Below the pieces are notes generated by a model. That model had not been told where the DNA came from, searched no databases, and was given only the letters and a program-made list of their open reading frames with translations. DNA of 64,000 bases from Scatomonas sp963930955 (GTDB lineage Bacteria; Bacillota; Clostridia; Lachnospirales; Lachnospiraceae), in assembly GCA_963930955.1 (NCBI GenBank), contig OZ006967.1, positions 248,001 through 312,000 of the forward strand, in the 5' to 3' direction. How positions within the stretch are numbered: position 1 is the first letter of the stretch; every line of letters starts with the position of its first letter. A program made the translations under genes and the position numbers. Of this stretch, positions 16,865 through 24,916 are shown piece by piece.

Positions 16865-17607
16865 AAGCTTTCTCCCTCCATACAGGTATAGTCGGGGATG
16901 CCCTGTTTTACGGCTCCCTTTTTGTCATTGGCCGCCCATCTGTGCAAGGCGGCGGCATAATTCTGGTAGGCTTTCCCGCTGGCGGCAAGGTAATGGCTCA
17001 TTTCCTCAATCAGCCGTTCCAGCCTGTCCGGGTATTCTGCCTGTAACTCGTCATATTCGTCCTTTGACAGAAAAATATTCTCATATCGGCCATAAGCTGT
17101 GGGCGGCTCCCCACTCGCTCTCATTGTTTGGTTCTCTATTAAGTTGTTTATATTAGTTTTGTTAGGGGTCGGTTTTCCGACCATCATAGGGTCGGTTTTC
17201 CGACCGTCATAAGGTCGCTTTTCCGACTGTATGAGGGTCGCTTTTCCGGCCATCAGTTGGTCGGAAAACCGTACCACTGGGACAGGCGGCACTTTCACAT
17301 AAAGCCGATTGGGTGCGGAGAAGCCCCGCCGTTCCCGTTCTAAAAGCCCGGCTGCGTCCAGTTCTTTCAAGGCTCCCTTGATGGCGGTACAACCCTTGTC
17401 CAGCATTTCCGCTATCTCCGCAACGGGGTAGACAATGAATATCCTGCCCTCGCCGTCCTGCCAGCCGTTCTTCTGTGACAGGGTGGAGCGGTCTAATAAA
17501 AGCGCATACAGCAGCTTGGCGGTCTGTGAAATCTCCATTTTCAGCAGGAAACGGGGGTATGGAAGATAGGCGGGCAGCGTGGTGTCTGCCCTGATATAAT
17601 CAGCGAT
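16861..17607 (-). CDS. repA: Replication initiator RepA (RepA_N-like)
   Basis: About 248 residues if translation begins at the ATC codon at 17607; the frame stays open to 17712. Residues 1-110 match the replication initiator A N-terminal winged-helix domain (PRFLLKMEISQTAKLLYALL, then VYPVAEIAEMLDKG, LKELDAAGLLERERRGF). The C-terminal part includes MSHYLAASGKAYQNYAAALH, common in this family. Four 23-bp iterons lie inside the coding region (17167-17258), as expected for RepA_N origins located within rep. A strong GGGAGGTGAT sits seven bases before ATC, whereas the nearest in-frame ATG (17655) has no good site. Confidence 0.8.
   Translation of the reverse strand: MADYIRADTTLPAYLPYPRFLLKMEISQTAKLLYALLLDRSTLSQKNGWQDGEGRIFIVYPVAEIAEMLDKGCTAIKGALKELDAAGLLERERRGFSAPNRLYVKVPPVPVVRFSDQLMAGKATLIQSEKRPYDGRKTDPMMVGKPTPNKTNINNLIENQTMRASGEPPTAYGRYENIFLSKDEYDELQAEYPDRLERLIEEMSHYLAASGKAYQNYAAALHRWAANDKKGAVKQGIPDYTCMEGESL
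17167..17271. repeat. 23-bp iterons inside repA (candidate replication origin)
   Basis: Four tandem 23-bp units begin at 17167, 17190, 17213 and 17236, with a diverged partial fifth from 17259. Units 1 and 2 contain the palindrome GGTCGGTTTTCCGACC exactly; units 3 and 4 differ at a few positions. Because 23 is not a multiple of three, the units encode different peptides, so selection appears to act on DNA, not protein. Confidence 0.75.
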
Positions 17608-17727
17608 AGTATCACCTCCCTCTGTGTTGTGTCGTTTTTGGGCTTTGTCACGCATTAGGACGGCATTTCCGGGGGGAAAGGATAAATGTATCGCATACCC
17701 TTTGACACCCACGAAAAAAGCCTTGAT

Positions 17728-18114
17728 TTATGCGGGTTTGAAAGGCTCTAAAGCGTGACATTTCTGCCTTTGTTTCCGCTTTCTCTCGGCGGCTTTGCGT
17801 TTCTTCATGCACCCGGCGCAGCCGGGGCAGTATTTCCCCCGGTTGGATTTGGGGACAAAGGCCGCCCCGCAGACCGCGCAGCGTTTCCGGCTCCCCCGGT
17901 ACAAGAGGGCTGCGGCCAGCTCCCCGTCAAGGGGCAGGACAGCCACACGGAACCAGCGGCACATGAGGGAATAGGAAATGCTCTGGACGCACACGCAAGG
18001 CTCCCCGTCGTCTAACAGCAGGCAGTTCCCCTCGTCGTAGTTACAGCACTCATGCACAAGGCGGCGGGCTGCCTGGTGCTGGCGGTAGTCCATGCGGGAC
18101 GGCTTATCGTTCAT
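17728..18114 (-). CDS. Cysteine-rich VLP-type protein
   Basis: A 128-residue basic protein with many cysteines: HECCNYDEGNCLLLDDGEPC in the N-terminal half and CAVCGAAFVPKSNRGKYCPG, then CAGCMKKRKAAERKRK, in the C-terminal half. The latter looks like a zinc ribbon followed by a basic DNA- or RNA-binding tail. This corresponds to the 'cysteine-rich VLP' family seen next to relaxase genes in mobilizable elements. It overlaps the relaxase stop by 11 bases, so is coupled to it. Role unknown; a relaxosome accessory is a reasonable guess. Confidence 0.65.
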   Translation of the reverse strand: MNDKPSRMDYRQHQAARRLVHECCNYDEGNCLLLDDGEPCVCVQSISYSLMCRWFRVAVLPLDGELAAALLYRGSRKRCAVCGAAFVPKSNRGKYCPGCAGCMKKRKAAERKRKQRQKCHALEPFKPA

Positions 18115-19780
18115 GGCTCTGCTCCTTTCTGCGGTGCGGCTCTTCCCGGCGCAAAATCTGGTCGATGTTCCGCTTGACGGTCTGCAACTCCCTGAACCGC
18201 TGCTTCTGTTCGTGATAGGTGTTGTACAGGCCGTCTTTCTCGGAGATAAGCTGCTCGATCTCGGCCTGCAACGCTTTTCGGCCGGGCAGCTTGGTAAGCC
18301 CCTGTGCCTTGAAATACCGGGCGGCGGCTTCGGCTATGATAAAATCGCTCTCGTTTGCCTGGCGGTATGCGGCGCGGGCTTTCTCGGATTTCTGCGCTTT
18401 CAGCCCCTCGCGGATGGGCTTGGTCTTGGCATAGGCAAGTACCTGTTGCCGCAACTCCCTTTTCCCTTGCAGCTTCGTTTCCAGTGCTTTCAGTTCGCCG
18501 CTGGTCTGGCGCATTTCCTGATAGGCGGTAGCAACGGCGGCTTCAAGCTGTTCCGGGGAAGAAAAGCCGTACTGTTGGTAGATGGTCAGGGTCTTGGCGG
18601 CCTGTTTCAGATTGTGTATCTTCGCCCATCGTTCATAGCCTTTGCCCTTGCCCTCGGCCATCTTCTGCTCAATGTCCACAAGCCGCTGCACACTGTCCTG
18701 TCTGGGGTCGATTTTCCCTGTCTTTTCGCCCTGTAAGCGGCCTTTCCCGGCGTGTAGGTATTCGGGTATGGCTGCGGTCTGTTCGGCGGCTCTGGCGGCT
18801 TGGTGCTGCGGGGTGTAGCGAACCGTTACGCCCCTCTGGGCGTTCTGCTCCAAAACGGCAAGGACGGCGGTGCGGTCAAAGTCGCCGCCCAGCTTCCGGG
18901 CGGTGATAGGCTTCGTCCTGTCTGGCGTGAGGTAGGACAGCCGCCCCCGGCTCTCCTTGACGGTCACACCCTCCCGCAACAGCAGAGAGGAAAACTCGTC
19001 AAAGCTGGCAGCGGTGGCAAGGGCTTTCCGTAGGGTCTGCCGCAGCTTCTCCTTGTTCGTTTCAAACTTGGTCTGCCGGGGCGTGATACCGCCTGCAATC
19101 ATGGGGGCGTTCTGCTTGTCCAGTGCGGCCTGTCCCTTTTTCTGCGCCCAATATTCCCGGTCTGTGACACGGTTCTTGCTGCCGTTCAAGAGGTCGATTT
19201 GGTAAAGTCCTTCCCGGTGGCACATCTCCATGACCTCGGACTTGAAGTAGCGTAGGGCTGCGTCGGTGCAGCGGTGCTTGCACCCGGCTTTCGTGTCCGC
19301 TGGCCTGTCCATGTAGGGCAGGAACGGCACTTCCTCTATCCGCAGGCTGTTAATGACGATATGCACATGGATGTTGCCGCTGTGGTTATGCCCGTCCGGG
19401 TGGGTGCAGACAAGGGCCTGATGGCCGGGGAAATGCTCTTTACAGAATTGCTCCCCCAACGCCTGCGCCCGGTCTACGGTCAGGCCGTTGTCCGGCCCGT
19501 CCCGTGGGTCAAAGCTGATGATATAGTGGTGGCTTTTCACATCCTCCCGCCGCTGATTTTTCTCATAGCGGAGATTGGAGCGCATACACGCAACGGCAAA
19601 ATCCTCGCCGCCGCAGTTCAGCGTGGACAAGCGATAATCCTCACGGGGGATAAGCCTGCCGTTTTCATCAAGGACGGGCTTCATAGTAAATTCGTCATGC
19701 TCAAAGAGCAGGTATTGTTCGGCGGCTCCGTAGTCGGCGTTCTTAGAGCCTAAATGCTTGAGTGTTGCCAACGGCGTCAC
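18104..19780 (-). CDS. Relaxase / mobilization nuclease of element A
   Basis: A 558-residue relaxase. The three-histidine metal motif is clear at about residues 131-140 (DGHNHSGNIHVHIVIN). An upstream HHYIISFDPRD strand is also typical, and a conserved tyrosine near the N-terminus is available for nicking. The C-terminal half is a long charged coiled coil. The start is GTG at 19780 and overlaps the end of mobC by 38 bases. It would nick the element's oriT, probably located upstream of mobC in 20163-20787, and lead the strand into a channel supplied by another element. Confidence 0.85.
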   Translation of the reverse strand: MTPLATLKHLGSKNADYGAAEQYLLFEHDEFTMKPVLDENGRLIPREDYRLSTLNCGGEDFAVACMRSNLRYEKNQRREDVKSHHYIISFDPRDGPDNGLTVDRAQALGEQFCKEHFPGHQALVCTHPDGHNHSGNIHVHIVINSLRIEEVPFLPYMDRPADTKAGCKHRCTDAALRYFKSEVMEMCHREGLYQIDLLNGSKNRVTDREYWAQKKGQAALDKQNAPMIAGGITPRQTKFETNKEKLRQTLRKALATAASFDEFSSLLLREGVTVKESRGRLSYLTPDRTKPITARKLGGDFDRTAVLAVLEQNAQRGVTVRYTPQHQAARAAEQTAAIPEYLHAGKGRLQGEKTGKIDPRQDSVQRLVDIEQKMAEGKGKGYERWAKIHNLKQAAKTLTIYQQYGFSSPEQLEAAVATAYQEMRQTSGELKALETKLQGKRELRQQVLAYAKTKPIREGLKAQKSEKARAAYRQANESDFIIAEAAARYFKAQGLTKLPGRKALQAEIEQLISEKDGLYNTYHEQKQRFRELQTVKRNIDQILRREEPHRRKEQSHER

Positions 19781-20141
19781 CTACTTTCTTTAGGACTTCA
19801 TACTTGAGGGCGGCAAGGTCGGCGGCCGCTTCCCGCAATTCCTTTGCCATAGCCGGGTAGGGGCTATGCCACTCGTTGAGGGTGCGGGCAATCTGGTTGA
19901 GATTGCCGCCAATCCTGCCGTACTCGGCTGTGAGCTTCCCGACAGCGGAGAGCAGCTCGTCATTGACTGACGACACATGGAGTACGGGGCGTATGGTAGT
20001 GCGCCGGATGGCCTGCCGGAGAAATTCGGACTGACTGATACCATAGGGCGCAAGCCGTTCTGTGAAGTCGGCGTATTCTTCATCGGTCAGCCGGGTTTTC
20101 ACAACATGGCTGCGGTGGGGGGTGTTGTATCGCTTCGGCAT
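19743..20141 (-). CDS. mobC: MobC-like relaxosome protein
   Basis: About 132 residues from the ATG at 20141 (PKRYNTPHRSHVVKTRLTDE); an in-frame ATG seven codons earlier is less likely. An N-terminal ribbon-helix-helix-like segment (VKTRLTDEEYADFTERLAPY, then ISQSEFLRQAI) is followed by the MobC signature EYGRIGGNLNQIARTLNEW. MobC proteins bind near oriT and help the relaxase open the strands. It is the first gene of the mobilization operon, directly downstream of the hairpin-rich 20163-20787 region. Confidence 0.85.
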   Translation of the reverse strand: MPKRYNTPHRSHVVKTRLTDEEYADFTERLAPYGISQSEFLRQAIRRTTIRPVLHVSSVNDELLSAVGKLTAEYGRIGGNLNQIARTLNEWHSPYPAMAKELREAAADLAALKYEVLKKVGDAVGNTQAFRL

Positions 20142-20162
20142 GGGCTGTAAACCTCCTTTCAC

Positions 20163-20787
20163 TTATCACAAAAAATGGGCTGGTCTGTTAGCTATTTTCG
20201 GGGCATTTCCTGTCTGCCGGACAGAAATATTTTTGCGGCGTAAGCCGCATAGCAGGGTTTGGGGAAGGCACTCCCCAACAAGTTTCCCGCGAGGGGCAAA
20301 ACCGCAGAATTGCGGATTTTGGCACCGTGGTAGAAACTTGCTCTAAGTAAGCCGTAGATTTCCCCTTGCACTTACTACTCGTATAGCTGCCGCCTGTTTT
20401 GGCCGGATTTCTGCAAAAATCTTACGGCGTGGGGCGATTTTTACCCGCAGTTCTTTCTTTCCGCTAAAGATACATTTCAAAGGCCGCCAGCTACCCGCTT
20501 GCCGGGAATTTTCTCAAATTTTCCTTTGCCTTAGAAATACAGAAAATGCAGATTTGGCTACCGCCGCAGAAAATTTTTTGTTTCCGGCTTCACCTACCTA
20601 CTACGGATGACTTTGCGATTTTGCCAAACGGATAAAGAAAAAAGCAGCAAATCTTTTTCAGACTTACTGCTTTCGCTGGCCGCCGATGGGCGGTGGATAT
20701 TCAGTTTTGAAAGTTCAGGTCAGGTTGGCCCGATGATGGATAGCACAATAAATTCCTGTTTTCCCTTTAAGGCATTGTGCATTTTTT
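20163..20787. other. Non-coding region with multiple inverted repeats; candidate oriT of element A
   Basis: No convincing gene in 625 bases. Strong inverted repeats occur at 20231-20250 (GCGGC...GCCGC), 20258-20281 (TTGGGGA/TCCCCAA) and about 20303-20316 (CCGCAGAATTGCGG). An AAAGCAG/CTGCTTT hairpin lies near 20640-20675. The position directly upstream of mobC and the relaxase is where oriT of such elements normally lies, but no known nic sequence was recognised. Confidence 0.45.
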
Positions 20788-20979
20788 CTATTTCTCTTGA
20801 TGATTATTTTTTTCATAATCAATCAATGTACCTATAACAATTCCAATCAACATTCCGATACCTGCACAAATAGAAATAGCAAAAAGATTTTGCAAAAACG
20901 CCCATGCCAACACACCTATGCAACCACCGACAATAAATCCTGTTAATAAGCCAATAGTTAAGTATTTATTACTTTTCAT
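20788..20979 (-). CDS. Small glycine-rich membrane protein
   Basis: 63 residues, almost all in two hydrophobic helices rich in glycine and isoleucine (GLLTGFIVGGCIGVLAWAFL and SICAGIGMLIGIVIGTLI), with a basic N-terminus and a charged tail ending in NNHQEK. A GGGGAG-type ribosome site precedes the ATG. It lies between the relaxase region and the HTH/sigma-like genes of element A. No family was recognised; it could be a holin-like or toxin-like peptide, but nothing beyond topology supports that. Confidence 0.5.
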   Translation of the reverse strand: MKSNKYLTIGLLTGFIVGGCIGVLAWAFLQNLFAISICAGIGMLIGIVIGTLIDYEKNNHQEK

Positions 20980-21110
20980 ATTGCTATATCTCCCCTAAAA
21001 GTATATTTGTCGTTGGTTCTATTATACTATGACCTGCTTCCTTTAGGAATAGATGAATTGTAAACTGGCTGGAGTGAAACCGCTAATGACAGCCAGTGTT
21101 TGTTCTTTGT

Positions 21111-21308
21111 TTATCGGTCAAAGCGAAATTTGAACAGGGCGGCAATGAGCTGTTGCTTTATATGTTCCTCAACTTCGGCGTTGACTTTCCCGTGTACTTT
21201 GGAACAGTAGCGGATATATCCGGCATAGTGGGAAAGAATGGTGTCGATTGCGTCCGGGTCGCCCTCATGGGCTTTGACGATTGTTTCATAGGGGAGAAGT
21301 TTACTCAT
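21111..21308 (-). CDS. HTH_16-type small regulator
   Basis: 65 residues from the ATG at 21308, with GGAGG nine bases upstream. The pattern LLPYETIVKAHEGDPDAIDT, then ILSHYAGYIRYCSK, matches the sigma-region-2-like HTH_16 proteins encoded downstream of sigma-like genes in Tn916/Tn1549-family elements. Its start overlaps the sigma-like frame by eight bases (ATGAGTAA), so its translation was probably coupled to that gene, which is now broken by an IS256-type insertion. Confidence 0.7.
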   Translation of the reverse strand: MSKLLPYETIVKAHEGDPDAIDTILSHYAGYIRYCSKVHGKVNAEVEEHIKQQLIAALFKFRFDR

Positions 21309-21540
21309 AGTCATTTCCCTCCATGAGCCGCCTTAACCGCTGCAAGGCAAGCCGGATATGCCGCCCCGCTGTGCTGCGTGTCCGGCCAATATGTACGCCG
21401 ATCACTCGCTGCGGCTGGCGCAGGAAATAGTAACGAAAAATTTCTTCCTGCGTCTGCTCCGGCAAAAGGGCAAGGGCGGCGGCAAGCTCCGCATGATACA
21501 GAACGGCGGTCTGGCCGCAGGCGGGGGCCTGTGAAAAAAT
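21301..21540 (-). pseudogene. Sigma-70-like regulator, C-terminal fragment
   Basis: The frame reads CGQTAVLYHAELAAALALLP, then QTQEEIFRYYFLRQPQRVIG and an HTH (GRTRSTAGRHIRLALQRLRR): region 4 of the small sigma-like proteins found in these elements. The first half lies beyond the IS256-type element at 23031-23210. The apparent start inside the insertion sequence is an artefact of the junction. Confidence 0.7.
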
Positions 21541-22984
21541 CTCTGTAATTACAGATCTTCTATGATAATTGTTGGGCTGAAAGCTAATCCGAGAGCTTTC
21601 AGCCCTTGGTTTATATATAACAGCACATGCTGGGCATGTCAAGTATGGGCGGGATTCCCTCACGTCTTTACCAGTGATTTTACTCCGGGAGCCTGCCTTC
21701 GTACATGATGCTCAGTTCCCCATACACCTGCCCCCAGTTCCGGATTGGCATGGTCCATTTTTTGGTGGCTTCAAAAGTCGCCAGATAAAGTGCTTTTAAA
21801 AGGGCTGTATCGCTTGGAAATACGCTCCTCTGGCGGTTCAGTTTTCGATAGGTGGAATTCAGTGATTCGATGGCATTTGTCGTGTAAATGACTTTCCTTA
21901 CTTCTATAGAAAACTTGAAGATTGGGCTGATTGCATCCCAGTTCTGCTTCCAGCTTTTCATGGAATTCGGGTACTTTATTGACCATTTCTCAGTTACTCT
22001 CTCCAGAGCTTCCAAGGCCTGCTCTTCGGATGGTGCCTGATAAATCGTCTTTAAATCACTGGCAAATGGCTTACGGTCCTTATCTGCCACATATTTCAAG
22101 GTGTTTCTTACCTGATGTACAATGCAGCGCTGGTATTCCGTTTGGGGATATGCTGCGGCGATGGCTTCTTTGATTCCGCTCAGGCCATCGGCACAGATGA
22201 TCAAGATATCTTTTACTCCACGGTTTTTCAATTCATTCAGTACGGAAAGCCAGTATTTTGAGCTCTCATTCTCTCCAACCTGAATGGTCAGAACTTCTTT
22301 TTGACCATCCATATTGATTCCAAGAATGACATAAGCTGCCAGCTTCCGGATCACTCCATTATCCCGGACGGAATAATGAATGGCATCGATATAGAGCACA
22401 GGATAAAGTTCCGACAGCGGGCGTTTCTGCCAGTCCTCAATCTGGGGCAGGATTTTGTCTGTTACATCAGAAATGAAGCCTTCGGAGGCCTCAAATCCAT
22501 AGATATCCTCCAGCGTTTCTGAAATCTGCCGGGTCGTCATTCCCTTGGCATACATGGAAATGATTTTCTGGTCAATGGATGAGATATCTTTTTGACGTTT
22601 GCGGACAACCTGCGGTTCGAACGAGGATTTGCGGTCCTGAGGGACCTGGATATCCATTGTGCCATAACTGCTGTTGACCCTTTTACTCTTATATCCGTTG
22701 CGATAATCATCGCTGTCAGAACGCTGTGATTTCTGATAACCGAGGTGTTCATCCATCTCGGCTTCCATCATTTCTTTGATCGTACCACCCAGCAGGTCTT
22801 TCAGTGCTTCCTGAATGTCTTCCGCGGACTGAATGTCATACTCCTGAAGGAGCTGCTGGATAATGTTGCGTTTTCCTTCGGTCATAACGACCTTATGTAC
22901 CGGTTTCTTTTCTCTTGCCATAATAATAGGCCTCCTATGATTTAGATTTTATCATAGAAGACCTATATCTGGTTCCTATTTACA
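21541..22984 (-). mobile_element. IS256-family insertion sequence
   Basis: About 1.44 kb with one transposase gene. The 8-bp direct repeat GAAAAAAT flanks it (21533-21540 and 22985-22992). TCTTCTATGATAA occurs near both ends in inverted orientation (from 21556, and from about 22958 on the minus strand), though the outermost bases match poorly, so the exact ends could be off by a few bases. Confidence 0.75.
21680..22921 (-). CDS. IS256 family transposase
   Basis: 413 residues, full length for the family. Typical features are EMMEAEMDEHLGYQKSQRSD near residue 55 and RNGYKSKRVNSSYG. The catalytic core has YIDAIHYSVRD (first Asp), ICADGLSGIKEAI (second Asp), CIVHQVRNTLKYV, and TTNAIESLNSTYRK with the Glu. 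No frameshift is seen. It is the only gene of the insertion sequence that disrupts the sigma-like regulator of element A. Confidence 0.93.
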   Translation of the reverse strand: MAREKKPVHKVVMTEGKRNIIQQLLQEYDIQSAEDIQEALKDLLGGTIKEMMEAEMDEHLGYQKSQRSDSDDYRNGYKSKRVNSSYGTMDIQVPQDRKSSFEPQVVRKRQKDISSIDQKIISMYAKGMTTRQISETLEDIYGFEASEGFISDVTDKILPQIEDWQKRPLSELYPVLYIDAIHYSVRDNGVIRKLAAYVILGINMDGQKEVLTIQVGENESSKYWLSVLNELKNRGVKDILIICADGLSGIKEAIAAAYPQTEYQRCIVHQVRNTLKYVADKDRKPFASDLKTIYQAPSEEQALEALERVTEKWSIKYPNSMKSWKQNWDAISPIFKFSIEVRKVIYTTNAIESLNSTYRKLNRQRSVFPSDTALLKALYLATFEATKKWTMPIRNWGQVYGELSIMYEGRLPE

Positions 22985-23210
22985 GAAAAAATTTCACACA
23001 GTCGCAGGCGGTAAAAAGATATTCTTCAAGCTACTCCGGCTCGGCAAGCTGGACAAACTTTTCACTCATCAGATAATCAAGGGAAACTTCCCGTTCCCAC
23101 CTCCGGCGCAGCTTCAAGATTTTATCTATGGCTGCGTGACGAATGACTACCTTGCAAAAGGCATTGAATGTGTACTGGATATGCACCTTGTAGGCTTCAT
23201 CTTCGGTCAT
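22985..23210 (-). pseudogene. Sigma-70-like regulator, N-terminal fragment
   Basis: From the ATG at 23210 (preceded by AGGGGG) the frame reads VHIQYTFNAFCKVVIRHAAI, then DKILKLRRRWEREVSLDYL: region 2 of the sigma-like protein. A TAG stop at 23031-23033 ends it after 59 codons. Beyond that, the residual sequence runs into the insertion site in a frame that does not match the C-terminal fragment. The gene was therefore probably decaying even apart from the IS. Confidence 0.7.
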
Positions 23211-23380
23211 GGAAATTCCCCCTCTCTGAATAATAGTGCGGGGCGGCAGTACTCCTTGCTGTCGCCCCTTGATTGCCTACCAGCAAAGACGGGCGGGGCT
23301 GTCAACGACGGCGCGAAGCGGCGTTCATTTTATCGTTGACTGGCTCGGCTGGGTTTGCTATTTACCCGACAAACTTGAAT

Positions 23381-24148
23381 TTATTTTAAGCTATCACGTT
23401 TTACCTTCTTAAGCCTTACTATCATTACCATAGGAATTTCTTTGTTGGTTTTGAAACATTCTTCATAAAATCCATCAATGACAAATCCAGCTCTAAAACA
23501 AAGGTTAAAAATATCTTGTATGGAACGATGATAATAAATCTGCTCTTTCGGTTGCCCTTCAATCGCTATATCATAGTAACTGTGCGGTGTCATATATTTT
23601 TCAGTCAACGTGACAAAACAAGGGTGTTGCGTTGCAAAGACAAAAATTCCGCTTTCCTGCAACAGTTCATAAACAGCCATAAGAAGTGGTTCAATGTCCG
23701 TAATATCCATAATTGCCATATTAGAAACTGCTTTCGTAAAGGCTCGATTTCTTTTTAATTCTAATATACTTTTTCTATCGGTCGCATCCGCCACACAAAA
23801 TTCAATTTGTTTTGCATATTGTGATTGCCGTCTTTTAGCCAATTCTATCATTTTTTTGCTGTAATCAAAAGCGACAACCGAAGCACCTCTTTGTGCAAGA
23901 TACGAAGAATAATTTCCATTGCCACACGCAATATCCAAAATGTAATCCGCAGGATTAGGAGATAGAAGTTCCGTTACTTTGGGGCGCACTACCTCTCTGT
24001 GAAATTCATTAGATTCGTCACCCATTGCATTATCCCAAAATTGTGCGTTCTCCTCCCAGATTTTTTTACTTTCCTCTGTTCCCATGTTCTCTCCCACTCC
24101 CAAAATTTGCTTTTTTGCTTCCATTAAATCTTCCTTACTATATTCCAT
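23381..24148 (-). CDS. Class I SAM-dependent methyltransferase (cargo of element A)
   Basis: A 255-residue protein. SAM-binding motif I is DYILDIACGNGNYSSYLAQRG near residues 70-90, followed by VVAFDYSKKMIELAKRR (motif II region). It is strikingly similar to the C-terminal two-thirds of the kinase-methyltransferase fusion at 62471-63655: FHREVVRPKVTELL and CFVTLTEKYMTPHSYYDIAI are shared exactly. The N-terminal 35 residues look like a remnant of the fusion linker. The substrate is unknown. It sits downstream of tet(W) and a small XRE regulator and is AT-richer than the mobilization genes, suggesting separate acquisition. Confidence 0.75.
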   Translation of the reverse strand: MEYSKEDLMEAKKQILGVGENMGTEESKKIWEENAQFWDNAMGDESNEFHREVVRPKVTELLSPNPADYILDIACGNGNYSSYLAQRGASVVAFDYSKKMIELAKRRQSQYAKQIEFCVADATDRKSILELKRNRAFTKAVSNMAIMDITDIEPLLMAVYELLQESGIFVFATQHPCFVTLTEKYMTPHSYYDIAIEGQPKEQIYYHRSIQDIFNLCFRAGFVIDGFYEECFKTNKEIPMVMIVRLKKVKRDSLK

Positions 24149-24300
24149 TGTTACCCTCCATAACTTCTGATTGTTGTCGTCTTGACTATTATGTATCTTT
24201 TCTTTCCAAAATGGTATAGGCTTTTATTTTTGTAATGCTGCAAAACTTTTCTTCTGTAAGGTATTCAAAGGATATTTCCCTTTGCCGCCGCTTGCATTAA

Positions 24301-24338
24301 GCCGCCGCTATTGGAAAGCCAAAAGCAGCGGCTTTTTT
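24301..24338 (+). terminator. Strong hairpin with T-run between methyltransferase and XRE genes
   Basis: GCCGCCGCT ... AGCAGCGGC followed by TTTTTTT on the plus strand. It may also act on minus-strand transcription from the XRE gene. Confidence 0.6.
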
Positions 24339-24379
24339 TACTCGGTATTACCGAAAAGTATAGAAAGCAGGATATGTCA

Positions 24380-24835
24380 TCATTTGTCATTTCTTCTCAA
24401 TGTAATAACTGCATGGCATATCAAGCCAAATACAAGAGAAAAACAGCCACCGCCAAATAGTGATGCTCCCCACCCTGCACCTGACATTGTCATAAAACCG
24501 CCAACAAAGAAAATACCAATGCCAAGAAATATACCAACACCATAAAAAAGTCCAATTGCCATATCGTACTTATTAAATTGTCGTTTCTCCTTTTTTTCAT
24601 ATGTTTCCATCTTTGTTATTACCTCCTTCGCAAAATCGTCCATGTTGACTCCAAAAAGAAAGCAAATTTTTTTCAACATATTTAAATCGGGTTCATTAAC
24701 ATCTCTCTCCCAATTCGATAGTGCCTGCCGGGTAACATTCAATTCCCCGGCTAGTTCTTCCTGTGTCATTCCCAATTGTGTTCGCAGATGACGTATTTGC
24801 TTTCCTGTTGTAATATTCGTCTGTTCCTGGTTCAA
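24380..24835 (-). CDS. XRE-family regulator with C-terminal membrane helices
   Basis: 151 residues. Residues 10-65 form an HTH_3 domain (IRHLRTQLGMTQEELAGELN, then VTRQALSNWERDVNEPDLN). The C-terminal half has two hydrophobic helices (AIGLFYGVGIFLGIGIFFVG and SLFGGGCFSLVFGLICHAVI). Membrane-tethered XRE regulators of this shape are common in Firmicutes. It lies downstream of tet(W) and upstream of the methyltransferase. It may sense a membrane signal and repress a promoter, but its target is not evident. Confidence 0.75.
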   Translation of the reverse strand: MNQEQTNITTGKQIRHLRTQLGMTQEELAGELNVTRQALSNWERDVNEPDLNMLKKICFLFGVNMDDFAKEVITKMETYEKKEKRQFNKYDMAIGLFYGVGIFLGIGIFFVGGFMTMSGAGWGASLFGGGCFSLVFGLICHAVITLRRNDK

Positions 24836-24916
24836 AATAGTTTCTCCTCTCTGATACTGATTTTATCAATGATATTTCGCAATAGCCAGCAATGAACGCT
24901 TGCATTGCGCAAGACG

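Noticed and set aside
17167..17271. CRISPR-like array
   Set aside because: The 23-bp units are directly tandem without unique spacers and lie within repA; they fit iterons better.
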